A DNA stretch of 64,000 nt from Cryptomeria japonica (GCF_030272615.1 NC_081414.1:811063069-811127068); one strand, 5' to 3'; numbered from the stretch's first letter, positions 11,412-24,715 are shown. Program-made: numbers and translations. The notes: generated from the letters alone by a model not told the origin.

Positions 11412-14400
11412 TTACGAAAGAAAACCACACCAAGTATAGGAAATGAAGGAGGTTTCTGAAAGGAAGACCTGCAAAGAAAGAAGCTTCATGCAAGAAATAG
11501 GAAAGTCCGAAGGAGAAACCTCTAAGAAATCAGCACTCTCAACAATAGCCTTGTTTGCTAGAAAATCTGCAAAGACATTGATCTCCCTAAAATAGTGAGA
11601 GATAGAGAAAGTGGAAAAGCCTTTTAATTGCAGAAGAATGTGATCTAAAAAATACTGCAAATGCCAAGAGAGACATTTTTTGGCAACAACTCCCTGAAAG
11701 ACCAGCATTGAGTCTCCTTCAATAACAATATCTTTAATGTTTAATGAAAGAGTGAGATCAAGCCCAAAGGATAAAGCCTGAAACTCGAGTACATTATTGG
11801 TACCCTGACCAATATATTTTCCCACGGCTTTGATGATCTTTGAATAATGATAAAAAATAATTACCCCAACACCAAACCTTCCCGGATTCCCCTTAGAAGC
11901 CCCATCAAACTAAAGTTTGAATGAAGGGAAGGGAGGAGGACTCCACTTAGCCATCTTGCATTTAACAAGAGAAGATAGTCCATCTAATATAGCCCCATGG
12001 GAAGGCATCAAATGAAGAAAAGAACATTTCCAAGTGACCCAATTATCCCAATGAGAAAAAGACCTAAGGTGATCTAAATTTTTATGGATGAAAGAAAGTA
12101 CAACCTAACTAATGGAGGTTTGGATTTTACCAATTACATCAATCAGGGTGGAAGATTTATGTTTGAAAATTCTAGAATTCCTTTCAAGCCAGAGATTCCA
12201 AACCACTAGAGATGGGGGAACAACCCAAAGAGATGAATAGAACGAAGAGGAAAACAACAAGGGCTAGGTCATGAATTGCGAAAATAGATTCGAACAAAGA
12301 GAAGAAGACCAACCAACCATACCAAACAACCAATACCAACATTCAGAAGCAAATGGACATAACAGAAAAAGGTGATCCATAGATTCCATACAATAACCAC
12401 AAAAAACACAAGGAAATACTGCTATAATCCCAAGTCTGTCCAATCGCATCCCAGTGAGGACTTTATCTTGGACTGCCAACCAACCAAAAGACCCTGCCTT
12501 TGGAAGACAAGCAGGATGCAAAAATAGCTTAGTAGGCTAGCAAGAAGGTGAAGAGGACTGAACCAAAGAATTATACCTGTCTTTTACTAAATATGAACCT
12601 GCAATATTCTTAATCCAGACCAAGGAGTCCTCCTTATTATGAAAGACTTAGAGGTCTTTTGTGAAGCTCTTCCACAAAAACAAGTATAAGATCGTTATCA
12701 ATAGATAAGGGAGGGATATCCTTCCATTTAGCCACTAAACATGGACTTGAGGAGACAATGTTAAAATAATCTGCAACAAGAGGCCCCGAAAGATCCGATA
12801 GAATACCGGGCAAAGGGGACCAGTCATGAATAGTTGAAAGAGCAGGATGCCCATTCCAAGCTTCATCCCAGAACCGAGCCTTTTTTCCACTATGGACAAA
12901 ATATCCTTTCTCTGGATGCTCCTCTTAAATACTTAGCGAGCATGATGGAAGCCCATTTGCTATAAGCATCTACATATAGATTGCATATCAATTTCGCCCC
13001 CAATGATTTACTCTGAATAGATAAATCACGAATACCCGCACCCCCAGCTCTTTGGGATGACAAATATTGTCCCAAGTAAGAAGAGGGATTTTCTTTCTAT
13101 CTCCCAAGTTATCATTCCAAAGGAAGGACCTAAGGGAAACCTTAATGTCCTTAATAACTTGAGAGGGAGCCTAAATGATATACATCAAATATGTAGGGAT
13201 GGCATTCAAAATTGATTTGATTAAAAGGATCTTACTAGCCATCGTAAGCCACTTGTGGTTCCAGGAGGAAATTCTGGAGGTTATTGAGTGAACAACTTTA
13301 TCCCAAAAAGAGGCCTTGTCCGACCCCAGAAAGAAAGGAATTATCCCAAAAAGAGGCCTTGTCCGACCCCAGAAAGAAAGGAATGCCCAAGTACATACAC
13401 GGAAAAGTTCCTACTTGGAAACTCCTAGAGCGGACAAGTTTGTCCCTAACTAGAGGGGAGACATTTACAAAATGACTTTGGATTTATGATTATTAACTTA
13501 TTGTCCAGAAAAAGCAACATAATCAAAGATAATTTTCTTTATAGCTCGAGGTTCCCTCAAAGAGGTCACTGCAAACAGAAGCGAGTCATCAACAAACAAG
13601 CAATGAGATTGTGGAGAAGGGAGACCATCCACTCTGGTACCTTGCCTTAAACCAGATGATGTAGCACTAGAAATGGCCCTCCTTAATTCTTCTGCCAAAA
13701 GAATAAACAAAAAAGGAGACAAGGGATCCCCTTGCCTAATTCCGCGAGAGGAGGCAAAGAACCCCGAGGGAGAACCATTAATCGAAACTGAGAAGCAGGC
13801 AAAGGATATACATGAAAACACCCACTTAAACCAACAATGTGAAAATACCAACCAACACAAAACAACCACAAGGGACTGCCAATTAACATGATCATAAGCC
13901 TTAAGCATGTCTAGTTTAAGAATCATGGCTAGGACCTTTTGTTGAGATATGGAGTGCAAAATTTCATGAGTTATAATCGCACCTTGAGATGTCTCCCGAC
14001 CAAGCACAAAACCACCCTGCTCCAAGTAAATTATCCAAGGAGCCTAGAAAGCCTAACCGAAATTGCCTTAGTAAAATTTTTATAGAAGGTTGTACACAAG
14101 GAAATCAGACGAAAGTCCGAAAAAGAGCTAGGATTGTCCACTTTCAAAATGATAGCAATAAGGGTAGTATTAAGTTCTCTCAATATCGACCTATTTTTCT
14201 GGATTCCTTCGAGGCTAACAACACATCATTTCCTATGAAGTCCCAACACTTCTGAAAGAATAGAGCCGTAAAACCATCTGGGCCCGGCACCTTTTCTGGA
14301 TGCATGGAAAAGACTATCTCTTTCAGCTCAGCCAATGAAAAGGGGGCCATAAGCATCTTATTATCTTCTTGAGATACTAATGGGGGGACTGAGTTCACAA

Positions 14401-15664
14401 ACTCATTATCTACTGCAACTGGTTGCGCTGTAAGAAGAGACTTAAAAAACCTAATGGCTTCAGAAGCAATATCATCCTCATCAACTAGAGTGTTGCCATT
14501 AGAATCCATAATACAGGAAATTCGATTGTGAAGTCTCTTAAGCTTAGAAGAGGAGTGAAAGAATTTAGTATTTCTATCCCGTTCAGAGAGCCAAAGGTCC
14601 CTAGACTTCTGCCTCCAATAAGATTCTTCCCTAGCCAAGATCTCACTCAACTAAAGATTCAACAACTTAAGATTATCATACAATAAAGAGGACATACCTA
14701 AAGCAATAATGCTATTATTAAGCTGCTCAATTTCTTCTTGAATCCTAGCCTTTTCTCCAAAAATATTCTTAAAATGTGTTACATTCCAATCCTTAATCTT
14801 TAACTTTAGAAAACCCAATTTCTTAACAAGATGAAACATTCGAGACGCAAGAGAAAAAGGAGTGGAACTCCACCATTGTTTTAATGAAGGTAAAAAAGAT
14901 CGATCCCGAAACCACATTGGCTCAAACTTAAAAGGTAACTTCCTAGGAGCCCTATCCTCAAAAATAGTAAACAGAATAGGGAAATGATCAGAGCCAGTAA
15001 AGGGGAGAATTGAGGAGACAAAATCCTAGCCCAAATTGAACCAATTTTCTGAAACCAAAGAGCGATCCAGGCTTTCAAAGATTTGACAAAAATCTCTTCG
15101 CATGTTGGTCCATGTAAATGGCCCATTAAGAGGTTTACAATCAACAAAATTCAAAGAATGAATAAAGTGGAAAAATTCTAACATAGAATGTTTATTAGGG
15201 ATGATTCCCCCAACCTTTTCATCCAAACTAGCAATTGCATTAAAATCCCCCCCAAAAATCAGAAAAACATTATGCAGAGGAGCAGCAAGGGAGACCAAAA
15301 AATCCCAAGGGTCTCTTTTTTCTAAAACCCCAGATGGTCCATAAACATTAAAAAGCCAAAATTGTATATTTGATATCCTACACTTAACTAACCCAAGAAT
15401 CCAATTGGATGAAGAAGCAATTAGTGAAAAATGAACACTAGAATCTTTCCAAAGGATTGCTAGCCGGTCTGAAGCACCTGAAGAGGGAGACGTACAAAAA
15501 TTCCAAACTTTCCAAGAAGAGAATAACCTATCAGCAGATGATAAATTTAACTTAGTTTCCTGTACCAATACCACATCACACTTCATTAAGTCCATTTGTG
15601 ACTTAATCAAGTGTTTTTTGTTAGGGGAATTTAAGCCCCTAACATTCTAGGATATAATCCTCAT
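11412..15664 (-). pseudogene. LINE C ORF2: endonuclease, RT, zinc finger, RNase H
   Basis: ORF2 starts at the ATG at 15664 and carries a TAG at codon 6 (15649-15647), where Trp is expected before NVRGLN. The APE-type endonuclease follows (VVLVQETKL, LIFGGDFNAI, FTWTNM, 15610-15026), then a linker (RDRNTKFFHSSSKLKR..., VPGPDGFTALFFQKCW, 14650-14180). RT: ILKLDMLKAYDHVNW, SSRGIRQGDPLSPFLFIL, and catalytic FVDDSLLF (13600-13580). Downstream are GGAGIRDLSIQSKSLGAKL (13075-12890), a zf-RVT-like CVFCGYCMESMDHLFLLCPF (12264-12521), and a plant RNase H ending at 11412 (NNVLEFQALSFGL, EGDSMLVF, INVFADFLAN). Several frameshifts and stops separate these blocks, and a perfect 43-bp duplication sits between RT and zinc finger. 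Clearly dead but well preserved. Confidence 0.88.
13298..13383 (-). repeat. Perfect 43-bp tandem duplication in LINE C
   Basis: The 43 bases starting TTATCCCAAAAAGAGGCC at 13298 are repeated without any mismatch from 13341. Identity within an otherwise worn element means the duplication is much younger than the insertion. It shifts the reading frame by one base. Confidence 0.95.
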
Positions 15665-15869
15665 TGGTCCTGAGGGGAAGCATTAGCTCCCCTCAAAACA
15701 TCCAAAGAAACTGGAGAAAATTTATCTACCAAAAAAATCTTATGAAGACTTCGCTTAGAAGCCAAGGTTCTTGTGAGTGGTTGACTAATTGGTTTTTTTT
15801 ATCTTTTCTTTCTAGAAGTTTCCAAAGAAGAAAGAATAGTTTTTTGAATAGCTGCATCAATTTCTAACT

Positions 15870-16950
15870 TCGTCTTTGCATGTTTGGGCTTGTGGCCTCA
15901 TTTTCTTAGAGTTGACAAGGGTGAGGTATCAGAAAGAGGGGTTTGAACCAAAGGAAGCCTGTTAATGACCAAAGGAGAAACCACGGGCGCCCTATCCTAA
16001 ATGGAACCTACCCTAACCTCCTCCCTATCTTACACAATGGGAGCCAGAGATGGCTCAAGAACTGATGCTACCAAAGCCTTATCTGTATTGAGTAACTCAA
16101 AAGAGATATTAGTGGGAAAAACAACCAAGTCATTCTCTAGGCTACCCAAATCAATCGAAATTGAAGAAATTACTTTATTAGCTAAAGTAGAATTAAGAGA
16201 AACCTTATTACTATTAACGATATCTTGCACTTGGGTAGTAAGATGCTCATCTGGAACAATATCAATATCCACACGATTTTCAGTATTCTTCAAAACCACA
16301 GGAAGTTGTGTCTGAGCCCCTAAGTCATTTCCCAAATCAATAGGATGCAAAGAAGACAATCCCATGTTTAAAATGTTATTAGAATTGCTCAAAGGAGAAA
16401 CATTCACCAAGCCAATCTTCGGGGAAGGAACAGAGCAGTTAGGTACCTCTACCGAAACCCTAGAAGTGAAGGTTTTCTTCAAAGAGGAAGGAAGATTAGC
16501 AGCAGAGACACCCAAATGATCTTTACTCCAAGTGAAAATTTTTGCATTCTTGTCAAAAGAGGATCCAGTGCCCCCTGAACCAAATTGAATTGATTTCATA
16601 TGAAAAAACAAAGGAGAATCCATCGTCACCAAAGAACAACAAAAATCCCCAAAATCCCTGACCAGATTTTGACGCCACAAGCCAAAGGGAGACCGAATAT
16701 TGCAGAACTTCGATGGAGTGACTTTGGGTGAAATCAAAACACAAATTTTGATAACCAACACCCCATCCTCAAGCACAAATTGAGACAACATAAATTTACC
16801 CAATGAATCCCCAGTCTTTGTTAAAATATCAGATTCAACAAATTCGGATGGCAACAAAGGAAGTTTAAACCAGATAGGAACCTGTTTTGGGCCAACCCTA
16901 CAGGTCGCTAGAAAGGGCTTCCAACTTTCTACAAAAATCAGGTTTTTTCC
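15870..16950 (-). pseudogene. LINE C ORF1 (DUF4283-like) remnant
   Basis: Minus-strand frame upstream of ORF2. It opens with IWFKLPLLPSEFVESDILTK followed by GDSLGKFM, the pattern of the DUF4283-like nucleic-acid-associated region of plant LINE ORF1 proteins. A long low-complexity Ser/Asn/Val-rich tail follows, as in other plant LINE ORF1 products. The 276-residue open part is 16857-16030. The N-terminus upstream of ~16950 is in broken frames (QKVGSPF-like words to ~17055). The usual C-terminal zinc knuckle was not found. Confidence 0.7.
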
Positions 16951-17084
16951 ATGCTAATGCCCTGCTTGTGTGCCAAAAGGATCTTTGTGGGGAAGCATAT
17001 TTGCCACTACCTCATCTCCCCAACACCTGTTCGACTGCATGGGGAACACAAGTTTCCACAATAATAATGATTATTAAGTAACTT

Positions 17085-17300
17085 TCTTCCACAAGAGTAA
17101 TAATTAAGATTTTATCTTCAAATTGCGACAAGTGTATGAGATCATATAAACAAACAAACAAACCATTAATATTTTAATGAACTAATTTAAAGTAAAATTT
17201 CATTCAAAAGTTTTAATGTCAAATTATACCATTTTATGTGATGCATCATAGATTTTTAATAAGTAGTCTTTGAAGTCTTAAAAACATATCATAGGCAAGA
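17085..17300. repeat. Third copy of the LFS-like upstream flank
   Basis: Shares ordered blocks with 9710-9910 and 36180-36360: CTTTCTTCCACAAGA, AATTAAGATTTTATCTTCAAATT, AGTTTTAATGTCAAA, CATTTTATGTGATG, GTCTTTGAAGTCTTAAAAA. No pseudogene lies next to it; LINE C abuts it on the left. Confidence 0.5.
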
Positions 17301-19689
17301 TGAAATTGAACGAACATCTAATTTTTTTTTAATTTAAACTAAGTTTTAAAATATATTGATAATTTATTTTTGAAATATAGGGTCAAGAAAAATAAAAATA
17401 GCTAATTAAAAAATTATCAAGAACATATATATGTGAATGATATTTTGATCATAGTTATGGATCAATAATATTGTAAATAATTTGAAAAAATAGAGTTATC
17501 ATACCAATTAGTGAGAGATATTTGATCTAGGACAGATGGTTCCTTATCAAATTATTATAATGCATCAATTCTCTTTTAATTCTTGACTTCTCTACAAGAC
17601 ACAATCTAAATGCCATTATTACATATAAACAAAGAACTCCTAAGAAAAAATCTCTCCAAAGAACCTTTACTGAGTTTTGTTAGCTAAATAATAGAAATTT
17701 TTACCTACATTGATAATATTACACATGAATTTTTATAAAGAAATATTTGTCAAAACATTCAATGATTTTTATGATCCATGTTTTTTTGAGGTATTTCACT
17801 ATATTTATATAAATCACTCACATACAATTTTTTTAACTCAAGAAACAAGTAGTCATATCTACCATTGTTCTTGTGGTAAGATATGCCCAACCTTGTGTAA
17901 TCGTGCTAGTAAGTCTAAAATTTACAACCAATGGGTTCATTACATAAATTAATAAAATGTTAGTGGATTCAAATCTTAAAAATAACTCAATATTAATCGT
18001 CTATATTTTATAATAGAGAGAAACAAGACTAGAATTTTATGTACAACATAAACTAATGTACAATAATAAGAAACTAACATTCACCATCCATATATTTTTT
18101 AATTTGAAAATCTAAGTGGTATTTTATTTTATTACAAATTTTTGTGAACAAGAGATATTACTTTTACTTTTATTACTTATAGAGATAATAAAGTATGTGG
18201 TAGTTAGAGATTTTGTATGGTATGATCTAGATGCAATCAATGCTATTTTAATGCACACCAATATATTTGAATGGATCTTCATAATATATATGGAATCAAG
18301 TTCTATTTGGGAATTTGAGATTTAAGTTAATGTTTATATATGTTAATATTAAATAATTTAGTTAATAGAAATTTATATTTATCATTTTTCAAATTTAATT
18401 AATATATTTATATACAAATGAATAAATATTAAAATTGTATTGATTTATATTAAATTTTCCTAAAGTAGAATATATTTCACATAATATGGCCTTAACCTTT
18501 CAAATATTGTTTTCCCTATCTATATATGAGGATTTAAATTACAAAACATCACATACATATCATGTTGTATTATGTCTAACCAATGTTTTATATGAAGATC
18601 ATGACTATTGGGCCCAATCCTTTATTTGATAAAATCTCTATTGTTTGATGAAGGATGGGTATGTTTATTACAATAGCTTGATATTAAGTTCCTAACAATA
18701 TTGCCAACCCTATCAAACTAAGGAGCTCTACACAAAATTGCCCAATTGCCTTCCAATGTAGTATCATAAAAAACCTTTCTCCTTTTCACATATTGTGTTA
18801 GTGTCTTTCTATTGAAATCAATCTCAATTTAAAGTGAACTTTTTTTTTTACAGAATTTGTTCACTTAAAATAGATATCAACATCACTCTTCTTGAAATGG
18901 CCTTATCCACTAAACAAGCTTGTTTTCAAATAGAACCCAAACCTTTATTAACATTTCCAACAATATCATCTTGTAGGTATGAACCTTCCCTCTCTTTCAA
19001 TTTTGAATCTACATCCAAAAATTGTAATGGATCTTTTATCTATTTACTAATAATTAAAATTTATTACAGTTGTGCTTGATCAAGTGTATCAATATTATTC
19101 AAATGAGCAAATATTTCCTTGCAGTTCTATTCATTGACCTCCTAGTAGTGTGTCTAGGTTGTTTAACATAAAAATACAATTTCTTCATATCCATTTCAAG
19201 TAAATGATCTAATTTTATAGTAAAATTTTATCTTCACCTCTTTAGCTAGATTCATATGTTCATCCATGGTGGAAGGAATTGATCCTAACCTCTATCCAAC
19301 ATCCACTGCTTGCACTTGGGCCTCCTCCTTAACATCAACTATGTGTTCTTCATCCTTATTTTCTCTAGGATCTAAATTTGGCCCAACTTCTCCTATTTTT
19401 GTATGTTAAATCCTTACACACATAAGTCATATACATACAATTGAGAAGAATTTAAAATATTTAACTAATTTTAAATATATTTTTTAGAGGGTCCATGAAA
19501 AATTACTAAAAAATAATGTACACACATAACAACTAATAAATAACCACAATATATCCTTGGATGCAACCTTAACTTAAGAAAATTTAATCAACATTAAGAG
19601 TTTATCTAGTAACAATAACATGCACTCAAACCTTTCTGAGAAACAATCACATACAATTACATACATGCACTCAATCTAGATATAAAATT
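17301..19689. other. AT-rich intergenic DNA, no gene seen
   Basis: About 2.4 kb with only short random frames (longest ~80 codons, at 17710 and 18834, without recognisable domains or codon bias). No LTR, LINE or SINE motif noticed. Confidence 0.5.
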
Positions 19690-19788
19690 ATAGAGAGGGA
19701 CCTTGTGGAGAGAGAGAGAGGAAAGAAAAGAAAAGAGAGGTTGAGAAATAGGAAAGTAGGGAGCGATGGAGAGCCTAGAGAGGGAGCT

Positions 19789-19858
<70 letters not shown>

Positions 19859-20990
19859 TTAAGGTGCTAAAAAAATGTAGAAAAGGAACAAAAGAAAAGG
19901 ACGAAGATCAAGGAGGGAGAGAGGGAGGACCTAGAGTAGCAAAGATCTAAAAGTTGGTAATAGAGAGAGAGCTGATAAAAAAGAGTATTAAAGGAATAAG
20001 AAAGAGGGACATATATAGGTAGGGAGGGATGGAGGACATAGAGAATAATATAAAGAGGGAGTTTTGTAATAGATAAAGAGAAACAAAGAGAAATGTACTC
20101 AAAACATAGTAGAAAAGGAATGAGATAGAGGGAGAGCGATAGGTAGGGAGGAAGGGATGTAGGACTTAGAGAGTGATATAGAAAGGGACCCTGGTAAGAT
20201 ATAGATAAAGAGACAACTTTAGGTGGAGAGGATGACAAAGTTAGATATTATTAAAAAAAAATAGTAGAAATGGAAGGACACAAAGGGAGAGAGTTACCTA
20301 CATGAGGAGGGTGGGAGGGAGGATCTAGAGAGGGATATAGAGAGCCTAGTTGATGAGAAATAGAGAAAGATTTTATTTAGGAGATACAAATATAGAGGTG
20401 CTAAAAATAGTAGAAAAGGAATGAGAGAGAGGGAGCTAGAGATAGGTACAGAGGGAGGGAGAGGTATGAGTAAAGAGGGTAGACATAAGAGAGATATTTA
20501 GGCAAGGGAGAGGTAGAGGAAAGTTGTAATCTAGAAAGGTGATAATTTAAGAGTAGATATAGAAGGATGAAGGATCTAGAGACGAGTAGAGAGGTTTAAC
20601 TTAGAGCTTGGAAGATGGCAGGAGAGGGAGGCTAGAGAGTGGAGGACGAACCTAGGTAGTGATATTTAGAAATTTTAAAGAGATACAAATCTAGATAAAG
20701 GTAGAGAGACATATTAAGAGAGATAGAGAGGTAGAGATATAGTTGAAGAGAGAACTCAAGAGGGAGAGAGAGGTAGAGAGTGATAGATAGGGTTTGGTAA
20801 GAGATATAGAGAAATACATATAGAGTTAGGTGGAGAGATAGGTAAAGATAGAGGTGAGAAAAATAGTAGAAGATGAAGGAGAGCTCAGGATATATTGAGA
20901 GAGAGAAGAGAGAGAGAGAGAGCTAGAGGTAAAGAGAGCAGGTGAGAAAGAGGGGGAGGTAGGTAGTGATCTCTAGATAGAGGGGCGGGG
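19690..20990 (+). repeat. 1.3-kb purine-rich (GA-rich) block
   Basis: The plus strand is mostly G and A, with words such as GAGAGGGAGAG, TAGAGAGGTAGAGA and GGAGGGAGG recurring irregularly for ~1.3 kb; C is rare. It looks like a degenerate GA-derived satellite grown from the (GA)n core at 19791. The open frames across it are compositional. Confidence 0.8.
19791..19855 (+). repeat. (GA)n microsatellite, about 32 units
   Basis: An uninterrupted alternating GA run of about 65 bases inside the purine-rich block. Confidence 0.97.
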
Positions 20991-22379
20991 ATTACTAATA
21001 TGAAAAAAGTGATGAATGACTTAAACAAATGACATTATACTACATGAGATTAATGTAGATATATAAATTTAAGCATAGATTAACTAACCTAGATTAAATG
21101 ACAATTTTGTTTCAATAAAAAATTTACATTTTTCGGAAAAATATTAAATAGAAAGGAAAAGATTCATGTGCCTTATTTTTGTCTAAGTTATCTTTGAATT
21201 ATTTCTTTGGATAATATTTGTACCTTTTCTACTAAATACTCTCATGAACTCTTAGCTTGTCTTGTCCTTTTGTTTCCCATCTTCTTCTTTTCAAAATATG
21301 ACTTCACAATTTCTCATTCAAAAATTTTCTCCTCCAAAGTCCACCTTGAAGTAAAATTACAAATTTGTCTTTCTATATTGATTTTAAACAAAACAATATC
21401 CTATTTATATGCACTAGGAAATGAAAACAAAAACAAAAAACATCAGCTAGGCCATTGAACGAAGTCAACCATTGAAAAAATTAATATTTTTTTATCGACA
21501 CCTTCACTTGAAGATGGTTATTAGCAATAATGTGTCCTGTTTAGGTCTTTGCTTGAAGACACTTTTATTTAGAGGTACCTCTAAATGAAGGTATCTTGTT
21601 TGTTCAAAGACCTCCATCCTTACAACTTTTATAGATTTTTGATTTCAATCGTCAAGTTGAAGGTCCAAATGTAATCAACTTGACAACCAATGTGTGTGAT
21701 TGGAGTCATGAGATTTTTTTTCAAACAAGTATAATTTTATTATATTTTGGTTTTATTATTAACATTTATTTGAATTTTACTCGACATAGGTTTTTCATTC
21801 AACATCAAGTTCTTTGTTATACACATGAACAAATAGTAAATTACTGAAAAAAATTCAAAACAATATATACTCACTAATTACTAATACCCTTGATTAAACA
21901 AAACTAAAATTCAATTTCCATACATACAAAACAAGTTATGTTGCATATCGCACACCTATATGTAAATTATACTTGGGTTGACTTTATAATTTAATTAAAA
22001 AGTAGGATTGTTATTATTCTGGATTCGACTGAGTGTATTTTTACGCTACCAATGTTTCAAATCAAAAACCATGGGCTATCATCAGGACAAGAGAGCAAGT
22101 GAGAGAGAAAGAGAAAACAATATGAAACCAAATGCAATCATTAGATATCGATGTTACCAATCTAAATTTCAAAGAATCCAAATTTTACCCTTTTTAGAAA
22201 AAAAAATGTTATGTGCAACATCATACACAACATCATACACATCACTTTTTTAAAATGCTATTTACTGTTTAAAGAGAGTTATCTAAGGATCTGCAAAAAA
22301 ATTACAATTTAACTCTAGATGATGTAGATAATGTTGTGGATGCAGCTCTCATAGTTTCTTTAGCTTCAAATTAATTTCC
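20991..22379. other. AT-rich intergenic DNA, no gene seen
   Basis: No frame longer than ~85 codons and no repeat motif that I can name. Confidence 0.5.
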
Positions 22380-23690
22380 CTGAGGTGTGACTAATGGATG
22401 CTTTGCTTGTTGGCTGCCCTAGGTTTGTAGGGATATCTTGGCCCTTTTAGTAGTTAATGGTGCTTTACTCTTGCTTCCTCTGTGACAAGAGATGGAGTTT
22501 TTTCTAAGTATGATGGTTCTAAAATGGAAGTTGTGGGAGATATCGGAGAGTTGGTTTTTGTTGAGTCTTGTAGTTATTATGGTTCTCCTTGTCTATAAAT
22601 TTTTTGGGCATTCCTTTGTTCTCCTTGTCCCTATATTTGGGATTTTTGTTGTTCCCATGGGTGGCCAGTGGCCAAAAGATGGGTGCTAGTCTTCTATTTG
22701 TGGTACTATAATTATGTCAATGGATCATTGATGGGTTTTCTTTATTTTTTCGATTAGTCTACTTTTTTTAGTGTTTTTGCTAGGTTTTTGTCTCTAGCTC
22801 ACACGGTCCAGGCTTCTTCTACCCCTTATGGGGTTTGTCACTGGATCTTTTTGTGGTGTACAACTTTTCTTTTTGTTTCTTTATTCATACCCATTTTTGT
22901 TTCTCTTGAAGGGAGCCTTGTTGTTTTCCTTATGCTAGAGTTGTTGGTGTTCATTTTTCTGGCAATCATTTTTATTGATCTCCATTTTTTGTTATGGTTT
23001 TTTTCTGGTTCTGAGGAGATATTCGACATGGTTATTTTAGATGGAGCCTCATGGTTTTGGGGTTTTAGTTTCCTAATCTGGGATCCTATTGCTCCTTCCT
23101 TGGTCCTTTTTTTCATTACTTCTATGGTAGTGGAGTCTTCTCATATAGAGGTGAAGAGTATTGTTGTGGAAAGGGCCACGGGTTGCTTTTATCGGCTTCC
23201 TTCTCTCTCTTTTTCTACTCTTATGGAAGTGGAAGTGTGTCCTAATGAGGTCGAGAATAGTTTTATGGTAGAGATTGGATGTTGTTATATGATTCTTTCT
23301 ACTATATGTTTCTTCCTATACTATCCATATTGAGGTGGAGATGGGCTTTGTAGGAGAGGCAAGGACTTGTTGTAAGGGGGCCTTTCTAGATTTTTTCTTG
23401 ATGGTTATGGGAGAAATTTTAAAAGCATTTATGAAAGTTTGGAGAGCCTATCATAATTGTTTATTTATTATATTTGTTAGGAACCCAACACTATTTCTTT
23501 GAACAAGTTGGTTATGCTATTTTTTCAAAGGTTATGGAGGCCTCTTCAAAAACTAGACACCTAGGGTAGTTTTGTTATGTTATGTTATGTCTTTGTTATG
23601 TTATGTTTTTATTTTTGAAACATCCCCTCAAAACCTATTTTACTCTTAATAAAGAATATTACACCATAATATTATTGTTATAAGTAATAT
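22380..23690 (+). other. T/G-rich stretch with hydrophobic frames
   Basis: Two open frames (22492-22689 and 22788-23333, 65 and 181 codons) translate to very Leu/Phe/Val-rich sequence resembling membrane segments, but T-rich DNA produces this by chance and neither contains a recognisable family motif. GTTATGTTATGTTATG words and an AATAAA at 23648-23653 near the end look like the 3' end of some transcript or worn retroelement. Loosely repeated phrases (GTGGAG/GAAGTGGAAGTG) occur around 23120-23350. I do not assign a gene. Confidence 0.25.
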
Positions 23691-24060
23691 TGTTAATGAC
23701 ATCATTCTTAGTATATTTACTAATACTCTCATCCATAAAGATATATTCATGCAATTTTAAGCACCATTTGTAATGAAAGAACATTGAAACAAATTTATGG
23801 TGGAGCTCGTCCTCATCTTTGGTACTATTATATATTTAGCATAAGTTCTCCATATAATAGGGCAATGATAGTTTTAAGAATTCTCAAGTATAAGTGCTAA
23901 TTTCCTAGGTATAATTTAGGATATTAACACTTATCCCTCTTTGATAATACATGCTTATATATATACCATTAAATATCTATATATCTATATTCTATCATGA
24001 AACATTTTCTAATAAGTCTTTTATGATAGCAAGGTAAATTAATTATCTTTACTCCCTTTC
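23691..24060. other. No feature recognised
   Basis: AT-rich sequence leading into the TA/TATG microsatellite. Confidence 0.5.
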
Positions 24061-24198
24061 TTATGTATGTATGTATATATATATATGTATGTATGTGTAT
24101 ATATGTATATATATGTATGTATATATATGTATATGTATATATTTACATATATATGAATATATATATATATATACACACACATATGTATATGTATATAT
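24061..24198 (+). repeat. TA/TATG/CA microsatellite, left half
   Basis: Compound repeat of TATG, TATA and CACA words immediately left of the copia element. Similar repeats continue to the right of the element from 31063, so the element sits inside one microsatellite. Confidence 0.9.
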
Positions 24199-24715
24199 TG
24201 TTAGAATATTTAATCTTTACTTAGCTTAGGTTTATTTGTATTTAGTTTAGGATATTCCTTTGGAATTCCTTCATGTAATTTGTCCTCTAGTACATGTGTG
24301 AGGACAAGTCATTTCTTTTATTTTTCTTTATTAAGGAATATTAGATTTCCTCCATAAGAGGATGTGGACACATGGCACACACATTTTATGAATGGTGGCA
24401 TTCATAGATTTGGGAGTTACTTTGTAACTCCTCTCCTCATCTCTATTTAAGAGATGTCTCCTCTCTCATTTCTTCTTAATGACAATATTGTAAAGAGCTT
24501 CTTTCTCTCTCTCTCTCTCTCATTTTAGGCATTGCCTCATTCATAATATCACAAGGGGTTTTTCTTTGCTTTTCCCCATTCAAAAGTTCTTGTGCCTCTT
24601 TCTTCACATTTGGGTGATTGCTCCAAGGTTTTTGCATTTCTCTTGGTAACATTTACTTCATCAATAAACTTTCTTGGATTTTATTTTTCTTTCCTTGCTC
24701 TTGTATTTCCTTTCA
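24199..24715 (+). repeat. Copia 5' LTR (517 bp)
   Basis: Starts TGTTAGAATATTTAATC, ends CCTTTCA directly before the primer site. Contains a TATTTAA box at 24444-24450 and a CT microsatellite near 24500. Matches 30542-31062 almost base for base. Confidence 0.97.
24444..24450 (+). promoter_or_regulatory. TATA-like box in copia 5' LTR
   Basis: TATTTAA in the context CATCTCTATTTAAGAG, in the middle of the LTR where the U3 promoter is expected. The 3' LTR has the same word. Confidence 0.5.

Larger units (their letters stand above)
10022..17055 (-). mobile_element. LINE C, near full-length plant L1-type element
   Basis: A ~7 kb minus-strand non-LTR retrotransposon with ORF1, ORF2 and a ~1.4 kb 3' region (11411-10022). 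Reading the minus strand, the 3' end is an A-rich stretch (ATGTAAAATAAAAAATATAAAG, ~10033-10012). The 5' end is placed where ORF1 similarity fades near 17055. A target-site duplication could not be identified. Two frames in the 3' region (10274-10588 and 11187-11411) give Leu/Trp-rich translations that I treat as noise. Confidence 0.8.

Noticed and set aside
22788-23333. 181-codon hydrophobic frame that could be a membrane protein
   Set aside because: T-rich composition produces Leu/Phe-rich frames; no family motif, codon bias or gene structure supports it. Described only as a stretch.
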